Positions 9,178 through 17,683 of a stretch of 57,192 nt of DNA are shown one piece after another. This DNA comes from an uncultured Bacilli bacterium (GTDB taxonomy: Bacteria; Bacillota_I; Bacilli_A; RF39; UBA660), in NCBI GenBank assembly GCA_934162265.1, contig CAKPHZ010000006.1, positions 1-57,192 of the forward strand, given 5' to 3'. Position numbers and translations under genes: made by a program. Within the stretch, counting starts at the first letter, position 1. Every line of letters starts with the position of its first letter. Below the pieces are notes generated by a model. That model saw nothing but the letters and a program-made list of their open reading frames with translations. It was not told the DNA's origin and searched no databases.

Positions 9178-9200
9178 GAGTATTAAAAAAGCTAATACTC
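9178..9200. terminator. Displaced original terminator of capA
   Basis: GAGTATTA and TAATACTC pair around an A-rich loop. This hairpin would have sat directly after the capA stop codon, but a 175-bp element plus a 31-bp duplication now lies between them. Confidence 0.55.
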
Positions 9201-9215
9201 TATCTAATATTTAAT
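9185..9215. repeat. 31-bp direct repeat, left flank of the MITE
   Basis: Identical base for base to 9391-9421. It includes the right arm of the old capA terminator. The matching copy on the other side contains the capA stop codon. Confidence 0.85.
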
Positions 9216-9390
9216 GGTTCTTCGAATTTGAGGGGACCTGAAAATAACATCTAAATTTTTAGATGTTATTTTCATATCTTATAATTATCTCAAAGTAGTA
9301 AAATTGAAGTTATCATAAAAACTTAAAATTAATATTTTAGAATTTTGTAATAACTACTTTAAAGCTAGGTCCACTGAATTTCGAAGAACC
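9216..9390. mobile_element. MITE related to the ISL3-family element at 31615
   Basis: A 175-bp element with no coding capacity. It is bounded by GGTTCTTCGAA (9216-9226) and its exact complement TTCGAAGAACC (9380-9390). The left terminal 26 bases are nearly the same as the left end of the ISL3-family IS at 31615 (both run GGTTCTTCGAATTTG). Inside are a near-perfect 34-bp hairpin at 9240-9273 and a second inner inverted pair, AAAGTAGT with ACTACTTT. The shared ends imply mobilisation in trans by an ISL3 transposase. Confidence 0.8.
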
Positions 9391-9421
9391 AAAAAAGCTA
9401 ATACTCTATCTAATATTTAAT
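9391..9421. repeat. 31-bp direct repeat, right flank of the MITE
   Basis: Second copy of the repeat at 9185-9215. It contains the last codons and stop of capA (TTA at 9417-9419, read on the minus strand). Confidence 0.85.
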
Positions 9422-10733
9422 TTGTATTTTTTTCATAAAAGTTACCATTTTCTTCAAAAAATACATTAGGAGATAAATTCCTTAATTTTTCTAATATTCT
9501 TAGTTTATCATTCTCTGTTGCTAATGAAGTGTATTCATCTTTTTGTTGACAAGGAATAATTTTATATTGAAAATTTTTTTCATTATCAACTGTTAATTGA
9601 AAAATTGCTGTATCTTTTGTTTCATTATTAAAAATAAAATCTCCTAAATTATATATTATTGCTTTTCCTTGATAAAAGTCTATTCCTTGTAAAATATGTG
9701 CATGGGTTCCAATTATAATATCACTTCCTGCTTCAATATATTTTTTAGCAGTTTCACTTTGTACTTCTTCTAGATCAGTTGAATCTTCTTTTCCCCAATG
9801 TAGAAGTGTTACTACGATATCACTAGTTTGTTTCACTTTTTCAATTTGGTTAATTAATAAAGATGGATTATAGCATCTAAATACACCACTTGAGTTAGTT
9901 GTTGCCCCTGGTGTTAAAATAAATTTTTCTGCTCTTGTTGCGTTTAAAAAAGCGATTTTATATCCATTGATAATAAAATAATAAGGTTGTATTGCTTCCT
10001 CTATGTTTTTTCCTGCACCTATGTATGGGATTTGATATTGTTTTAAAGATTCTAATGTATCTTGAAATGCAATTTCTCCAAAGTCATATACATGATTATT
10101 AGCAAGGGTTACTAAATCTATTCCCATTTCTTTATAGATATTGAGGTTTTCTGGTACTCCTCTAAATGTATAATACTTACCTGGCATTTTTTCGCCACGA
10201 TTACTAATAGTAAATTCGTTATTAGCTATGGTAATATTACTATTTTTTAATATATTAACAGTTTCTTCAGACAATATTCCATATATTTGTTTTTTTCTTT
10301 CTTGATATTTAGGAATAATATACCAATTATCTGCTAGCGAAACATCCCCAATAAAACTTAATTGAATATTATTTGTAATTGTGTCTATTTTTTTTAAATT
10401 ATTTATATCGTTGTAAGTATTATTGTAAGTATCTAATAATACATTTAATGAATAATTATAAATAATATGCCATATATTCTCTTCATTATTATTTAAATAA
10501 TTTTTTAAAGATAACAATTTTGTTCTTCCATATTCTTTTTCTAGCCATTCTAAAAAATCTTGTGTTATTTTCTCATTTTGATTGATTTTTAAAATTTCTT
10601 CTATTACATTTTCTTCTTTTGGTTTAGTTTGAATTTCTTGATGAATACTTTGATAAAAATATATAAATATTAGTAGAAATAAAATTATAAGTAAAATTAT
10701 AAATAGAAATAATGCTATTTTATTTTTTTTCAT
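9417..10733 (-). CDS. CapA-like metallophosphatase (PGA_cap domain), membrane-anchored
   Basis: A 438-residue protein with one N-terminal membrane anchor (residues 7-28) and an extracellular CapA/PGA_cap domain. Family landmarks are in order: the GDVSLAD metal-binding start near 131, NNEF, TLANNHVYDFG, LLHWGKE, GTHAHILQG and YNLGDFIF. These His, Asp and Asn positions build the dinuclear metal site of the calcineurin-like fold. Relatives act in poly-gamma-glutamate or cell-envelope metabolism, but no pgs/cap synthesis genes are nearby, so the substrate is open. The start overlaps the upstream gene by 14 bases and has a weak RBS, so it is translationally coupled. Its natural terminator is interrupted by the MITE. 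Confidence 0.87.
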   Translation of the reverse strand: MKKNKIALFLFIILLIILFLLIFIYFYQSIHQEIQTKPKEENVIEEILKINQNEKITQDFLEWLEKEYGRTKLLSLKNYLNNNEENIWHIIYNYSLNVLLDTYNNTYNDINNLKKIDTITNNIQLSFIGDVSLADNWYIIPKYQERKKQIYGILSEETVNILKNSNITIANNEFTISNRGEKMPGKYYTFRGVPENLNIYKEMGIDLVTLANNHVYDFGEIAFQDTLESLKQYQIPYIGAGKNIEEAIQPYYFIINGYKIAFLNATRAEKFILTPGATTNSSGVFRCYNPSLLINQIEKVKQTSDIVVTLLHWGKEDSTDLEEVQSETAKKYIEAGSDIIIGTHAHILQGIDFYQGKAIIYNLGDFIFNNETKDTAIFQLTVDNEKNFQYKIIPCQQKDEYTSLATENDKLRILEKLRNLSPNVFFEENGNFYEKNTN

Positions 10734-11058
10734 TTTGTAATTCTTTAGGAATTTCTTTTAAATGAAAATAATTTCCTACTTCTAAATTTTCAAAAAAATT
10801 TAATGGTAATAAAATGGTTGTTGTTGCATTTTTTTCTTCTATAAATGTATTTTCATGCATATTTCTCTTTATATATAATATTTTAAAATTATCATCTGTC
10901 ATTACAACATCAATTTTTTGTTTATTTGCAATAGAACTATATCTGTTACAGTTTTTTATTATTATTGCATAATATAATTTTTGAAAATGATATTTTAAAA
11001 GAATAGGATTTTGTGTAATTGTTACCATTATTTCATTATTTTCATATTCTAGTTTCAT
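10720..11058 (-). CDS. Small hypothetical protein, possibly DUF192-like
   Basis: A 112-residue protein. The central stretch IDVVMTDDNFKILYIKRNM, followed by a beta-rich LLPLNFFENLEVGNYFHL, is reminiscent of the DUF192 fold (a hydrophobic strand, D..GKIL.I, then a leucine-rich strand and a GD/GN turn near the end). The similarity is by eye only. No signal peptide or membrane helix is seen. It is sandwiched between phosphoketolase (18-base gap) and capA (14-base overlap), so the three are probably co-transcribed. Confidence 0.5.
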   Translation of the reverse strand: MKLEYENNEIMVTITQNPILLKYHFQKLYYAIIIKNCNRYSSIANKQKIDVVMTDDNFKILYIKRNMHENTFIEEKNATTTILLPLNFFENLEVGNYFHLKEIPKELQNEKK

Positions 11059-11076
11059 ATTATGTTGATATAATTT

Positions 11077-13416
11077 TTATTTGCCTTTCCATTGCCAATC
11101 TTGGATTTCTGGCATATCTTTTCCATGTTCATATATATATTGTTTATGTATTACTAATTTATCTTTACATAATTGATTTAAAAGAGCACTTCTATTTCCT
11201 AATTGAGGAAGATGCTTTAAGGCTGCTAAAACAAGGTGATATCTGTCAATTCCATTTTGGACACACATATCAAATCTAGTTGTAATTGTTCCTTCTTCTT
11301 TATAACCATGTACATGTAAATCTTTATTGTGTCGTTTATAAGTTAGTTGGTGAACTAAATTGGGATATCCATGAAAAGCAAAAATAATTGGTTTATTTTT
11401 TGTAAATAAAGCGTCGTAATCTTCGTCTGTTAATCCATGTGGATGTTCTGTATTAGATTGTAGTCGCATTAAATCTACAACATTTACTACTCTAATTTTT
11501 AATTCTGGAAAATACTCTCTTAGAATAGAAGTTGCTGCTAATGTTTCTAATGTTGGAGTATCTCCACAGCATGCCATAATAATATCTGGTTCTTGGTTTT
11601 CATCATTACTTGCCCATTTCCATATACCAATTCCTTGTGTACAGTGTACAACTGCTTCATCCATACTTAACCATTGTGGTCTTGGGTGCTTTGATGCTAC
11701 AATTACATTAATATAATCTTTACTTTTCATACAATGCTCAAAGCAAGATAATAAACAATTTGTATCTGGTGGCAAATAAATTCTTACAATATCAGCTTTT
11801 TTTGTCACTAAATGATTTAAAAATCCTGGATCTTGGTGAGTATAACCATTATGATCCTGTTGCCACACATGAGAAGTAAGTACATAATTTAGTGAAGAAA
11901 TTTTTTGTCTCCATGGCAATTGTTTACATACTTTTAACCATTTAGCATGTTGACTTGCCATAGAATCAACAATTCTAATAAAAGCTTCATAACTTGTAAA
12001 AAATCCATGTCGACCTGTTAATAAATATCCTTCTAGCATTCCTTGACATACATGTTCCGATAAAATAGAATCAATGACTACACCATTACAGTCTAAAAAT
12101 TCATCATTATCTTTTTTTATAGCATTCCACTTTCTATTTGTTTCTTCAAAGACATAATTTAAGCGATTAGATAAAGTTTCATCTGGAGCAAATATTCTAA
12201 AGTTATGTTTTTCTTTATTTAGTTTAATGATATCTTTTATGTATTTTCCTAGTTCTATCATATCTTGTGCTTGAACTTTTCCATGTTCTGTTATATTAAC
12301 TCCATATTCCCTAAAATCAGGTAAATTTAATTCTTTTAATAACTTTCCTCCATTTGCATTTGGATTTGCTCCCATTCTTTGTTCTCCTATTGGAGCTAAT
12401 TCTTGCAAATCTTTAATTAAGGTACCATTTTTATCAAATAGTTCTTCAGGCTTATAACTTCTTAACCATGATTCTAGAATTTCTAAATTTTCTTTATGTT
12501 CTTCATCAACAATAACTGGTACTTGATGTGCTCGGAATGAACCCTCTATTTTTTTTCCATCAACTTCTTTTGGTCCTGTCCACCCCTTTGGGGTTCTTAG
12601 GATAATCATTGGCCAAATTGGTCTTTTGGTAGTTTTACGATATTTAATATCTTTTATTTTTTCAATGACTTCATCTAATACTTCTGCCATTCTTTTATGC
12701 ATTGTCATTGGATTATCTCCCTCAACATAGTAAGGAAGATATCCACTTCCTCTGAAATAGTCATCTAATTCCATATCACTAATTCTAGAAAATAATGTAG
12801 GGTTTGCTATTTTATATCCATTTAAGTGTAATATTGGTAATACTACTCCATCTGTTTTGGGATTCATAATTTTATTAATTTGTAAAGAGGCTTGAAGTGG
12901 ACCTGTTTCTAATTCTCCATCTCCTATAACACAAGCTGCTATTAAACTTGGATTATCTAAAACGGCACCATAAGCATGTGATAAACTATACCCTAACTCC
13001 CCACCTTCATTTATTGAACCAGGATTTTCTGGAGCAGCATGTGAAGAAATTCCACCTGGGAAAGAAAATTGTTTAAATAATTTTTTTAAACCTTCTTCAT
13101 CCTTGGTAATACTAGGATATATTTCAGTATAACTTCCTTCAAGATAAGTATTAGAAACTGTTACTTGTCCTCCATGTCCTGGTCCTGAGATATAAATCAT
13201 ATTAAGGTTATACTTCTTAATTACTCGATTTAAATGGGTATAAATAAAGTTTTGTCCAGGAACTGTTCCCCAGTGTCCAACAACATTTGGTTTTATATCT
13301 TTTAATGTTAGTTTTCGTTTTAATAATGGATTATCTAATAAATACATTTGACATGCAGATAAATAATTAGCAGCCCTAAAATAAGCATCTATTTTTTTCA
13401 ATTCTTTTGTTTCCAT
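11077..13416 (-). CDS. xfp: Xylulose-5-phosphate/fructose-6-phosphate phosphoketolase
   Basis: A thiamine-diphosphate enzyme that splits xylulose 5-phosphate (and often fructose 6-phosphate) with phosphate into acetyl phosphate plus glyceraldehyde 3-phosphate or erythrose 4-phosphate, the key step of heterofermentative or bifid-type sugar breakdown. Signatures include GHWGTVPGQNF near 45, SHAAPENPGSINEGGELGYS near 130, the diphosphate site CVIGDGELETGP near 167, and the C-terminal HGYP and RFDMCVQN..DRYHL segments. The ATG chosen is the second in-frame one because GAGGA lies 6 bases before it, while the first (13428) has no RBS. The product is about 779 residues, normal for the family. It suggests sugar fermentation to acetate or lactate. 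Confidence 0.95.
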   Translation of the reverse strand: METKELKKIDAYFRAANYLSACQMYLLDNPLLKRKLTLKDIKPNVVGHWGTVPGQNFIYTHLNRVIKKYNLNMIYISGPGHGGQVTVSNTYLEGSYTEIYPSITKDEEGLKKLFKQFSFPGGISSHAAPENPGSINEGGELGYSLSHAYGAVLDNPSLIAACVIGDGELETGPLQASLQINKIMNPKTDGVVLPILHLNGYKIANPTLFSRISDMELDDYFRGSGYLPYYVEGDNPMTMHKRMAEVLDEVIEKIKDIKYRKTTKRPIWPMIILRTPKGWTGPKEVDGKKIEGSFRAHQVPVIVDEEHKENLEILESWLRSYKPEELFDKNGTLIKDLQELAPIGEQRMGANPNANGGKLLKELNLPDFREYGVNITEHGKVQAQDMIELGKYIKDIIKLNKEKHNFRIFAPDETLSNRLNYVFEETNRKWNAIKKDNDEFLDCNGVVIDSILSEHVCQGMLEGYLLTGRHGFFTSYEAFIRIVDSMASQHAKWLKVCKQLPWRQKISSLNYVLTSHVWQQDHNGYTHQDPGFLNHLVTKKADIVRIYLPPDTNCLLSCFEHCMKSKDYINVIVASKHPRPQWLSMDEAVVHCTQGIGIWKWASNDENQEPDIIMACCGDTPTLETLAATSILREYFPELKIRVVNVVDLMRLQSNTEHPHGLTDEDYDALFTKNKPIIFAFHGYPNLVHQLTYKRHNKDLHVHGYKEEGTITTRFDMCVQNGIDRYHLVLAALKHLPQLGNRSALLNQLCKDKLVIHKQYIYEHGKDMPEIQDWQWKGK

Positions 13417-13481
13417 ATTTTTCCTCATTTCTATATTAGTTAAAAAAAGTCCAATTCTGAACTCTTTTTGATTTTACAAAA

Positions 13482-14174
13482 TTACTGATCAATACTTTCT
13501 AACTTTTTATCTAAATCATCTATAATAGTTTGGAGTCTATCATAATTTATTTTTAAATTTTCTTTTTCTTTCTTTATTCTACTTTCTTCATTTGTTTTAT
13601 AGTTAATAAATTTTTGTTTTTCATGGGATAATCTTTCTTTATCTTTTTCTAATTCGGTACTTGATTTATGAATGCTTACCCTCATTTCCTTTAATTCATC
13701 AATATATTTATTAATTTCACTTACTCTGGCTTGTAATGCATCAAATAATTCATCGAAATCAGACAATTGTTTTTTTTCAATTGAATTATTTTTTATTTTG
13801 GGAGAAATTTTTTCATTATTAATCAATCGATATTCAGTCCAAAATTGTTTTAAAGAGGAAACTTTTGGTCTAACAACAATCCCTTTTTCTGTGTAATTAT
13901 TAAAGTAAATTACATTATCAATCTCATTATCTATTGGAGTGATTCCTTTTATTCCTTCATACATTTGATTGATTCTACTTCTATACTCCTTATGTTTAGA
14001 AAAATTTGTCATCTTTACAGTTTCTTCTTTGTCTTTAGTTTCAATATTAGGAACTATTTCTCTTTCAAAAGTATTTACTTTTTCATGTGCATTTAACTTT
14101 TTACTTTTCATTTCTCCTAAGTTTGAAAATAGATTTTCTGGTAATTCTATATTTCTTATTTTGCTACTATACAT
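13482..14174 (-). CDS. Coiled-coil protein of unknown function
   Basis: About 230 residues, unrecognised. The N-terminal half is charged and low in structure. Residues near 105-125 (GIVVRPKVSSLKQFWTEYRLIN) look like a small folded patch. From about 140 to the end it is a continuous heptad-rich coiled coil dominated by Lys, Glu, Leu and Ile. The ATG at 14174 is preferred over an upstream in-frame GTG because GGAGAG lies 8 bases before it. It overlaps the DUF1292-like gene upstream by 8 bases and lies 65 bases before the phosphoketolase start. A second DUF1292/coiled-coil pair exists at 35236-35872. Confidence 0.65.
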   Translation of the reverse strand: MYSSKIRNIELPENLFSNLGEMKSKKLNAHEKVNTFEREIVPNIETKDKEETVKMTNFSKHKEYRSRINQMYEGIKGITPIDNEIDNVIYFNNYTEKGIVVRPKVSSLKQFWTEYRLINNEKISPKIKNNSIEKKQLSDFDELFDALQARVSEINKYIDELKEMRVSIHKSSTELEKDKERLSHEKQKFINYKTNEESRIKKEKENLKINYDRLQTIIDDLDKKLESIDQ

Positions 14175-14451
14175 TTTTCTCACTCTCCAAACTGTATCTA
14201 GACATCATTTTCATTATATTTTTTAATTTTTCCCATTCCGTTCCTTCACTGATATTTTCTATATACTGATTATTTTCTTTGTTAATGATTTTTCCTGAAT
14301 AAATGATAGTATTTCCTCCTCTATCATGTTCATTTTTGGTATAGATTATATATTTTTCATCTAATTCTTTAACTTTAAAAGCACAAATTAATTCTACTTC
14401 TCCTACCTCTTTATAACCATCAACTAAAGTTATTATTCTGCTGTTTCCCAT
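14167..14451 (-). CDS. DUF1292-family (YrzB-like) small protein
   Basis: A 94-residue protein with the DUF1292 pattern: VELICAFKVKELDEKYIIYTKNE as the first strand pair, a short loop, NTIIYSGKII, and a closing helix TEWEKLKNIMKMM. The family is widespread in Firmicutes and has no established biochemical role; one member is usually found near rpsJ-independent housekeeping loci such as yrzL-yrrK-yrzB. Here it heads a run of minus-strand genes that continues with a coiled-coil protein and xfp. A good AGGAG RBS precedes the ATG. Confidence 0.65.
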   Translation of the reverse strand: MGNSRIITLVDGYKEVGEVELICAFKVKELDEKYIIYTKNEHDRGGNTIIYSGKIINKENNQYIENISEGTEWEKLKNIMKMMSRYSLESEKNV

Positions 14452-14571
14452 TCTATTCTCCTCCTATTTTATATGTATTATAACATATATTTAATTTAAT
14501 CACAAGTAAATAATTAATAAAATTATAAAGTGCAATTTCATTATGTAAACGAATTTTATGGTTATTTTTTT

Positions 14572-14650
14572 GTTAATTTTTGTTGTTATAGTTTGAAAAA
14601 TCTATATATTAAATAGAGTTATGGTTGATGATTATTAATTACGATATAAT
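14572..14650 (+). promoter_or_regulatory. agrBD promoter region with candidate AgrA repeats
   Basis: A perfect -10 TATAAT is at 14645-14650, but no good -35 lies 17 bases upstream, as expected of an activator-dependent promoter. Further upstream TTGTTAATTT and TTGTTGTTAT (about 14570-14590) form a loose direct repeat that could bind a LytTR regulator. The -10 is seen directly; the repeat assignment is inference. Confidence 0.4.
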
Positions 14651-14668
14651 TGGATTGTAGGTGAGGAT

Positions 14669-15289
14669 ATGAAGAAAAAATTAATTCATTCTTCTGTTCA
14701 AATATTAAAGAAAAGTGGTAAATATAGTGATGAACAGATAGAAATTATTATTTATGGATTAGAAGGACTATATCTTACTTTTACTAAGATGATTATTATC
14801 TTTTTATTATCCATATTACTGGGAATTTTTAAAGAAGTATTTATTCTTCTAATTACCTATAATATTATTCGATCCCAAGCTTTTGGAATACATGCAAGTA
14901 AAAGTATTTATTGCTTAATTTCATCTCTGATTTTTTTTGTAGGAGGGGCATTGATTTGCAAATATGTTACTTTACCTTTATGGGAAATGATAATTATTGC
15001 TATTCTATGTAATATATGTTTATTAATTTATGCACCTGCTGATACACATAAACATCCTCTTATTCATTCTAAAAAGAGAAAGAGATTTAAATTTTTAAGC
15101 TTTAGCTTTGGGGTAATATATACTGTTTTAATTATTTATTTTAATGGTCTAGCTATTACAAAGTATTTATTAATGGGAATGGTAGAAGCTGTTTTAATGA
15201 TTTTACCTATTACTTATAGTACATTCAAGATGCCATATAATAATTATAAAACGTATTATGATGATGTTGAATTAATTAGCAATAATTAA
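14669..15289 (+). CDS. agrB: AgrB-like accessory peptide-processing membrane endopeptidase
   Basis: A 206-residue integral membrane protein of the AgrB family, which cleaves the C-terminal part of AgrD and forms the thiolactone of the autoinducing peptide. The catalytic pair is H75 and C82 in AFGIHASKSIYC, with the same 7-residue spacing as H77/C84 of Staphylococcus aureus. Several hydrophobic segments follow, and the basic KKRKRFK turn is typical. It is followed 38 bases later by the agrD gene on the same strand. The receptor and regulator genes lie on the opposite strand just beyond, an unusual arrangement. Confidence 0.9.
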   Translation: MKKKLIHSSVQILKKSGKYSDEQIEIIIYGLEGLYLTFTKMIIIFLLSILLGIFKEVFILLITYNIIRSQAFGIHASKSIYCLISSLIFFVGGALICKYVTLPLWEMIIIAILCNICLLIYAPADTHKHPLIHSKKRKRFKFLSFSFGVIYTVLIIYFNGLAITKYLLMGMVEAVLMILPITYSTFKMPYNNYKTYYDDVELISNN

Positions 15290-15327
15290 TTTTACATAAA
15301 ACAATAAAATGAGAAGGAGGAAAAAAT

Positions 15328-15450
15328 ATGAGTTTTATTGCAGATTTATTAGCAAAAATTGGAGGAGGAGCTGCTAACAAAGGTACGCAAGGATGCGTTT
15401 TTCTAGTGATGGATGAACCAAAGATGCCAAAAAAGTTAATCGAAAAATAA
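15328..15450 (+). CDS. agrD: AgrD-like autoinducing peptide precursor
   Basis: A 40-residue peptide with all three AgrD parts. The N-terminus (MSFIADLLAKIGGG) is an amphipathic membrane-targeting helix. The core is NKGTQGCVFLVM with one Cys. The tail DEPKMPKKLIEK matches the acidic-proline recognition tail of staphylococcal precursors (DEVEVPKEL type). If cleavage falls before DEP, as in S. aureus, the ring would be Cys-Val-Phe-Leu-Val-Met, six residues instead of the usual five. Cleavage one residue earlier would restore five. A very strong GAAGGAGG RBS is 6 bases before the ATG. Its position directly after agrB supports the call. Confidence 0.88.
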   Translation: MSFIADLLAKIGGGAANKGTQGCVFLVMDEPKMPKKLIEK

Positions 15451-15461
15451 TTCACATATTA

Positions 15462-15486
15462 AAAAAGCACTTTAATGGTGCTTTTT
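15462..15486. terminator. Bidirectional terminator shared by agrBD and agrAC
   Basis: AAAAAGCAC and GTGCTTTTT form a 9-bp stem around TTTAATG, with A-rich and T-rich sides working in both directions. The agrC stop codon (15485-15487) overlaps the stem edge, and agrD ends 11 bases away. Confidence 0.75.
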
Positions 15487-16795
15487 ATGCTTTTTTCACA
15501 ATAATAGTTTGACTATAAATATCATTTTTTATATTTCTTTTCGTTTCAAAAATATTATTTTTTTGAATAATTTGATTAACTAACAATAATCCATGTCCGC
15601 GATTTCTTCCTTTAGTTGTAAAATTTTCTTTTCCTATTTTTTCTTCATCGATTTCATTATTATAGGTATTTGAAATAATCATTCTAAACTCATTTTCTAA
15701 ATTTGAATATGCTTCTATTCCTAATTCTTTATCTTTAGATTCTGCGCTAGCCTCAATGGCATTATCTATAAATACACCTAAAATTTTAGCAAACTCTCTT
15801 TGTTGTTTTAAATCTAAATCAAAAACTGTTGATTTTTTTATTTTCTTGGAAATATTAATAGAAACATTTATTCCTAATTCTTCTGCTTTTTGTACTTTAA
15901 AATAACACAACCCTTTAATTCCGTTTGCAGGTAAATATCCAAATTTTGCATATTTTTCATTTTTTACAGAATATGTATCTCCTAATATTTCATCAATATA
16001 ATCAATAATTTCACTTTCCTTCTCTTTATCACATATTTTTGCTCTGATTGCCAAAAATTCATTTTTAGTTTCATGTCGAAGAGTTCTCTGATTTTCTACC
16101 TCTTCTTCATATGTTGTCATAAATTCAAGTAATTTATCATAGTCTCCTGTAATTTTATTATTAACTATTATTTGTCTAATAAGACTAAACATAGAAATTA
16201 TTAGCACTCCTATAGCCACTACATAAGAAAAAAATTCTTTATTAAATCTAATATTTCTAGCCATATAGTAAAAAAAATTAAAAGTAACGATAAATGTTAA
16301 AATTGATAAAATAATTATTCTTTTGTTGTTATCTATTTCAATATTAATTATTTTCTTTAATTGTTTTTTTAGAAAAATTGTCAATATTGTAATAATAATG
16401 AACACAATAGTATTAGATAATATACTACCTGCTAATGAATTAAAGCAGAAAGATCTATCTACTCCCAATATCTCTGTAGCAAAGAACATTACCAAAAAAT
16501 CTGGTATTATAATCATTATCATATATAAAATAGCTAAAAAATAGGCTTTGCTAGTTTTTAAATCAAAAAGTATCTTGTAAAAAAAAGCATTAATTATTGC
16601 CATCATTATACTTTTTTCTATACCTTCTAAATTTAGAAAGATTAATGTCTGGAGTATAGAAAAAATCAAAATATTAAATATATCCTTAAAAGACTTATTT
16701 AAATCTATCTTTCTTTCTAATACTATTCTACCAAAAATATATACTCCTACCATCATGATGCAGACACTGATGTAACCACTAATAATTTGCCACAT
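15485..16795 (-). CDS. agrC: AgrC-like sensor histidine kinase
   Basis: A 436-residue peptide-sensing kinase of the HPK10 (AgrC/ComD) class. Residues 1-210 hold six or seven membrane helices, the expected sensor. A linker helix leads to the H-box RTLRHETKNEF with phospho-acceptor H241. The N-box is GVFIDNAIEAS near 335, and the G-box is GRNRGHGLLLV near 405. The kinase lacks a classical F-box, as usual for this class. It starts inside the 3' end of agrA (17-base overlap) and uses an AAGGAG site there. It should detect the AgrD-derived peptide and phosphorylate the adjacent AgrA-like regulator. Confidence 0.87.
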   Translation of the reverse strand: MWQIISGYISVCIMMVGVYIFGRIVLERKIDLNKSFKDIFNILIFSILQTLIFLNLEGIEKSIMMAIINAFFYKILFDLKTSKAYFLAILYMIMIIIPDFLVMFFATEILGVDRSFCFNSLAGSILSNTIVFIIITILTIFLKKQLKKIINIEIDNNKRIIILSILTFIVTFNFFYYMARNIRFNKEFFSYVVAIGVLIISMFSLIRQIIVNNKITGDYDKLLEFMTTYEEEVENQRTLRHETKNEFLAIRAKICDKEKESEIIDYIDEILGDTYSVKNEKYAKFGYLPANGIKGLCYFKVQKAEELGINVSINISKKIKKSTVFDLDLKQQREFAKILGVFIDNAIEASAESKDKELGIEAYSNLENEFRMIISNTYNNEIDEEKIGKENFTTKGRNRGHGLLLVNQIIQKNNIFETKRNIKNDIYSQTIIVKKA

Positions 16796-17501
16796 ATTCT
16801 CTCAACTCCTTCTTCTTTCTGTTAGATAGCAAATATACTGTTTCATTGTTAAGAAAAGTAATAGTATTTTCAGAATAATTTATTCTTTTTATCTTTTCTA
16901 TATTAACAATACATGATTTGTGACATTGAAAGAAGCTGTGACCTAATTTTTCTGAAAGTTCCATAATAGACATGTTAGTTTCAAATTCTTCTCCACTTTC
17001 TGTTCTAATAATGCATTTAGGAACGTCTTGTACTTTTTCAATATATAAAATATTGTCATAAGGAATTCTATATGAATTTCTATTAAAGTTATAGATAAGT
17101 ACTCCTTTTTTATTTATTGTTTTGATAATATAGTTCATTGTTTCTTCGAATCTTGAGGACCATAATTTGTCTTTTGGAATATAATCTAGTGCTAATAATC
17201 TAGAATAAAAGATATCATTTTTACATTCACTGTGATTAGTTACAAATAAAATAATACTTTCTAAATCATTTTCTCTAATTTCAGATGCTATTTCTAATCC
17301 TGATATTTCTCCTAATTCAATATCTAGAATATAAACTTTTTGTTCTCCTTCCGTATTAATAATTTCATGAACATCCTTATTGTATTCTGAGAATTCATTT
17401 ATTTTATACTCAAAATTATAAGGCATCATTACTTTTGTTAAAATGTTGTGAATTTTCGTTAAAAATTCTTTATTATCTTCACAAATAATAAATCTTACCA
17501 T
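16779..17501 (-). CDS. agrA: AgrA-like LytTR response regulator
   Basis: A 240-residue response regulator. The receiver domain (1-125) has the acidic pair E8-D9, phospho-acceptor D60 in YILDIELG, and a conserved Lys near 135. The LytTR DNA-binding domain (about 137-238) has the QCHKSCIVNIEKI motif and ends in the typical YLLSNRKKKELREYV. It precedes and overlaps agrC, so regulator and kinase are co-expressed. TATAAT lies upstream at about 17532-17537 followed by the palindrome GAACTTGTTC near the expected start of transcription, a possible control site. RBS is AGGAGGGAG. Confidence 0.88.
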   Translation of the reverse strand: MVRFIICEDNKEFLTKIHNILTKVMMPYNFEYKINEFSEYNKDVHEIINTEGEQKVYILDIELGEISGLEIASEIRENDLESIILFVTNHSECKNDIFYSRLLALDYIPKDKLWSSRFEETMNYIIKTINKKGVLIYNFNRNSYRIPYDNILYIEKVQDVPKCIIRTESGEEFETNMSIMELSEKLGHSFFQCHKSCIVNIEKIKRINYSENTITFLNNETVYLLSNRKKKELREYVANY

Positions 17502-17639
17502 AGTTCTACTCCCTCCTAGCGAACAAGTTCATTATACCATAATTTACCAAAAAATATTGGGATCGTATCTTGAAATGTAGAATTTGATGCCTAAAAGAAA
17601 AAAAGTTTATCTATTAGATTACTTTTTACTTTTTAATAA

Positions 17640-17661
17640 AAAAAATTCCACATTATGGAAT
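17640..17661 (-). terminator. Terminator of the CtpA-like protease gene
   Basis: ATTCCA and TGGAAT form the stem around CATTA. On the minus strand it is followed by TTTTTTTT. It sits 23 bases after the protease stop codon. Confidence 0.75.
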
Positions 17662-17683
17662 CTTTTTTACTTATTGTATCAAA

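Noticed and set aside
9185..9421. 31-bp repeats as attL/attR of an integrated element
   Set aside because: The enclosed 175 bp has transposon-type inverted ends and no integrase or tRNA, so a transposition duplication is a better explanation.
9417..10733. CapA-like gene as part of a capsule locus
   Set aside because: No pgsB/C or capB/C genes are adjacent; its neighbours are phosphoketolase and a small DUF192-like protein.
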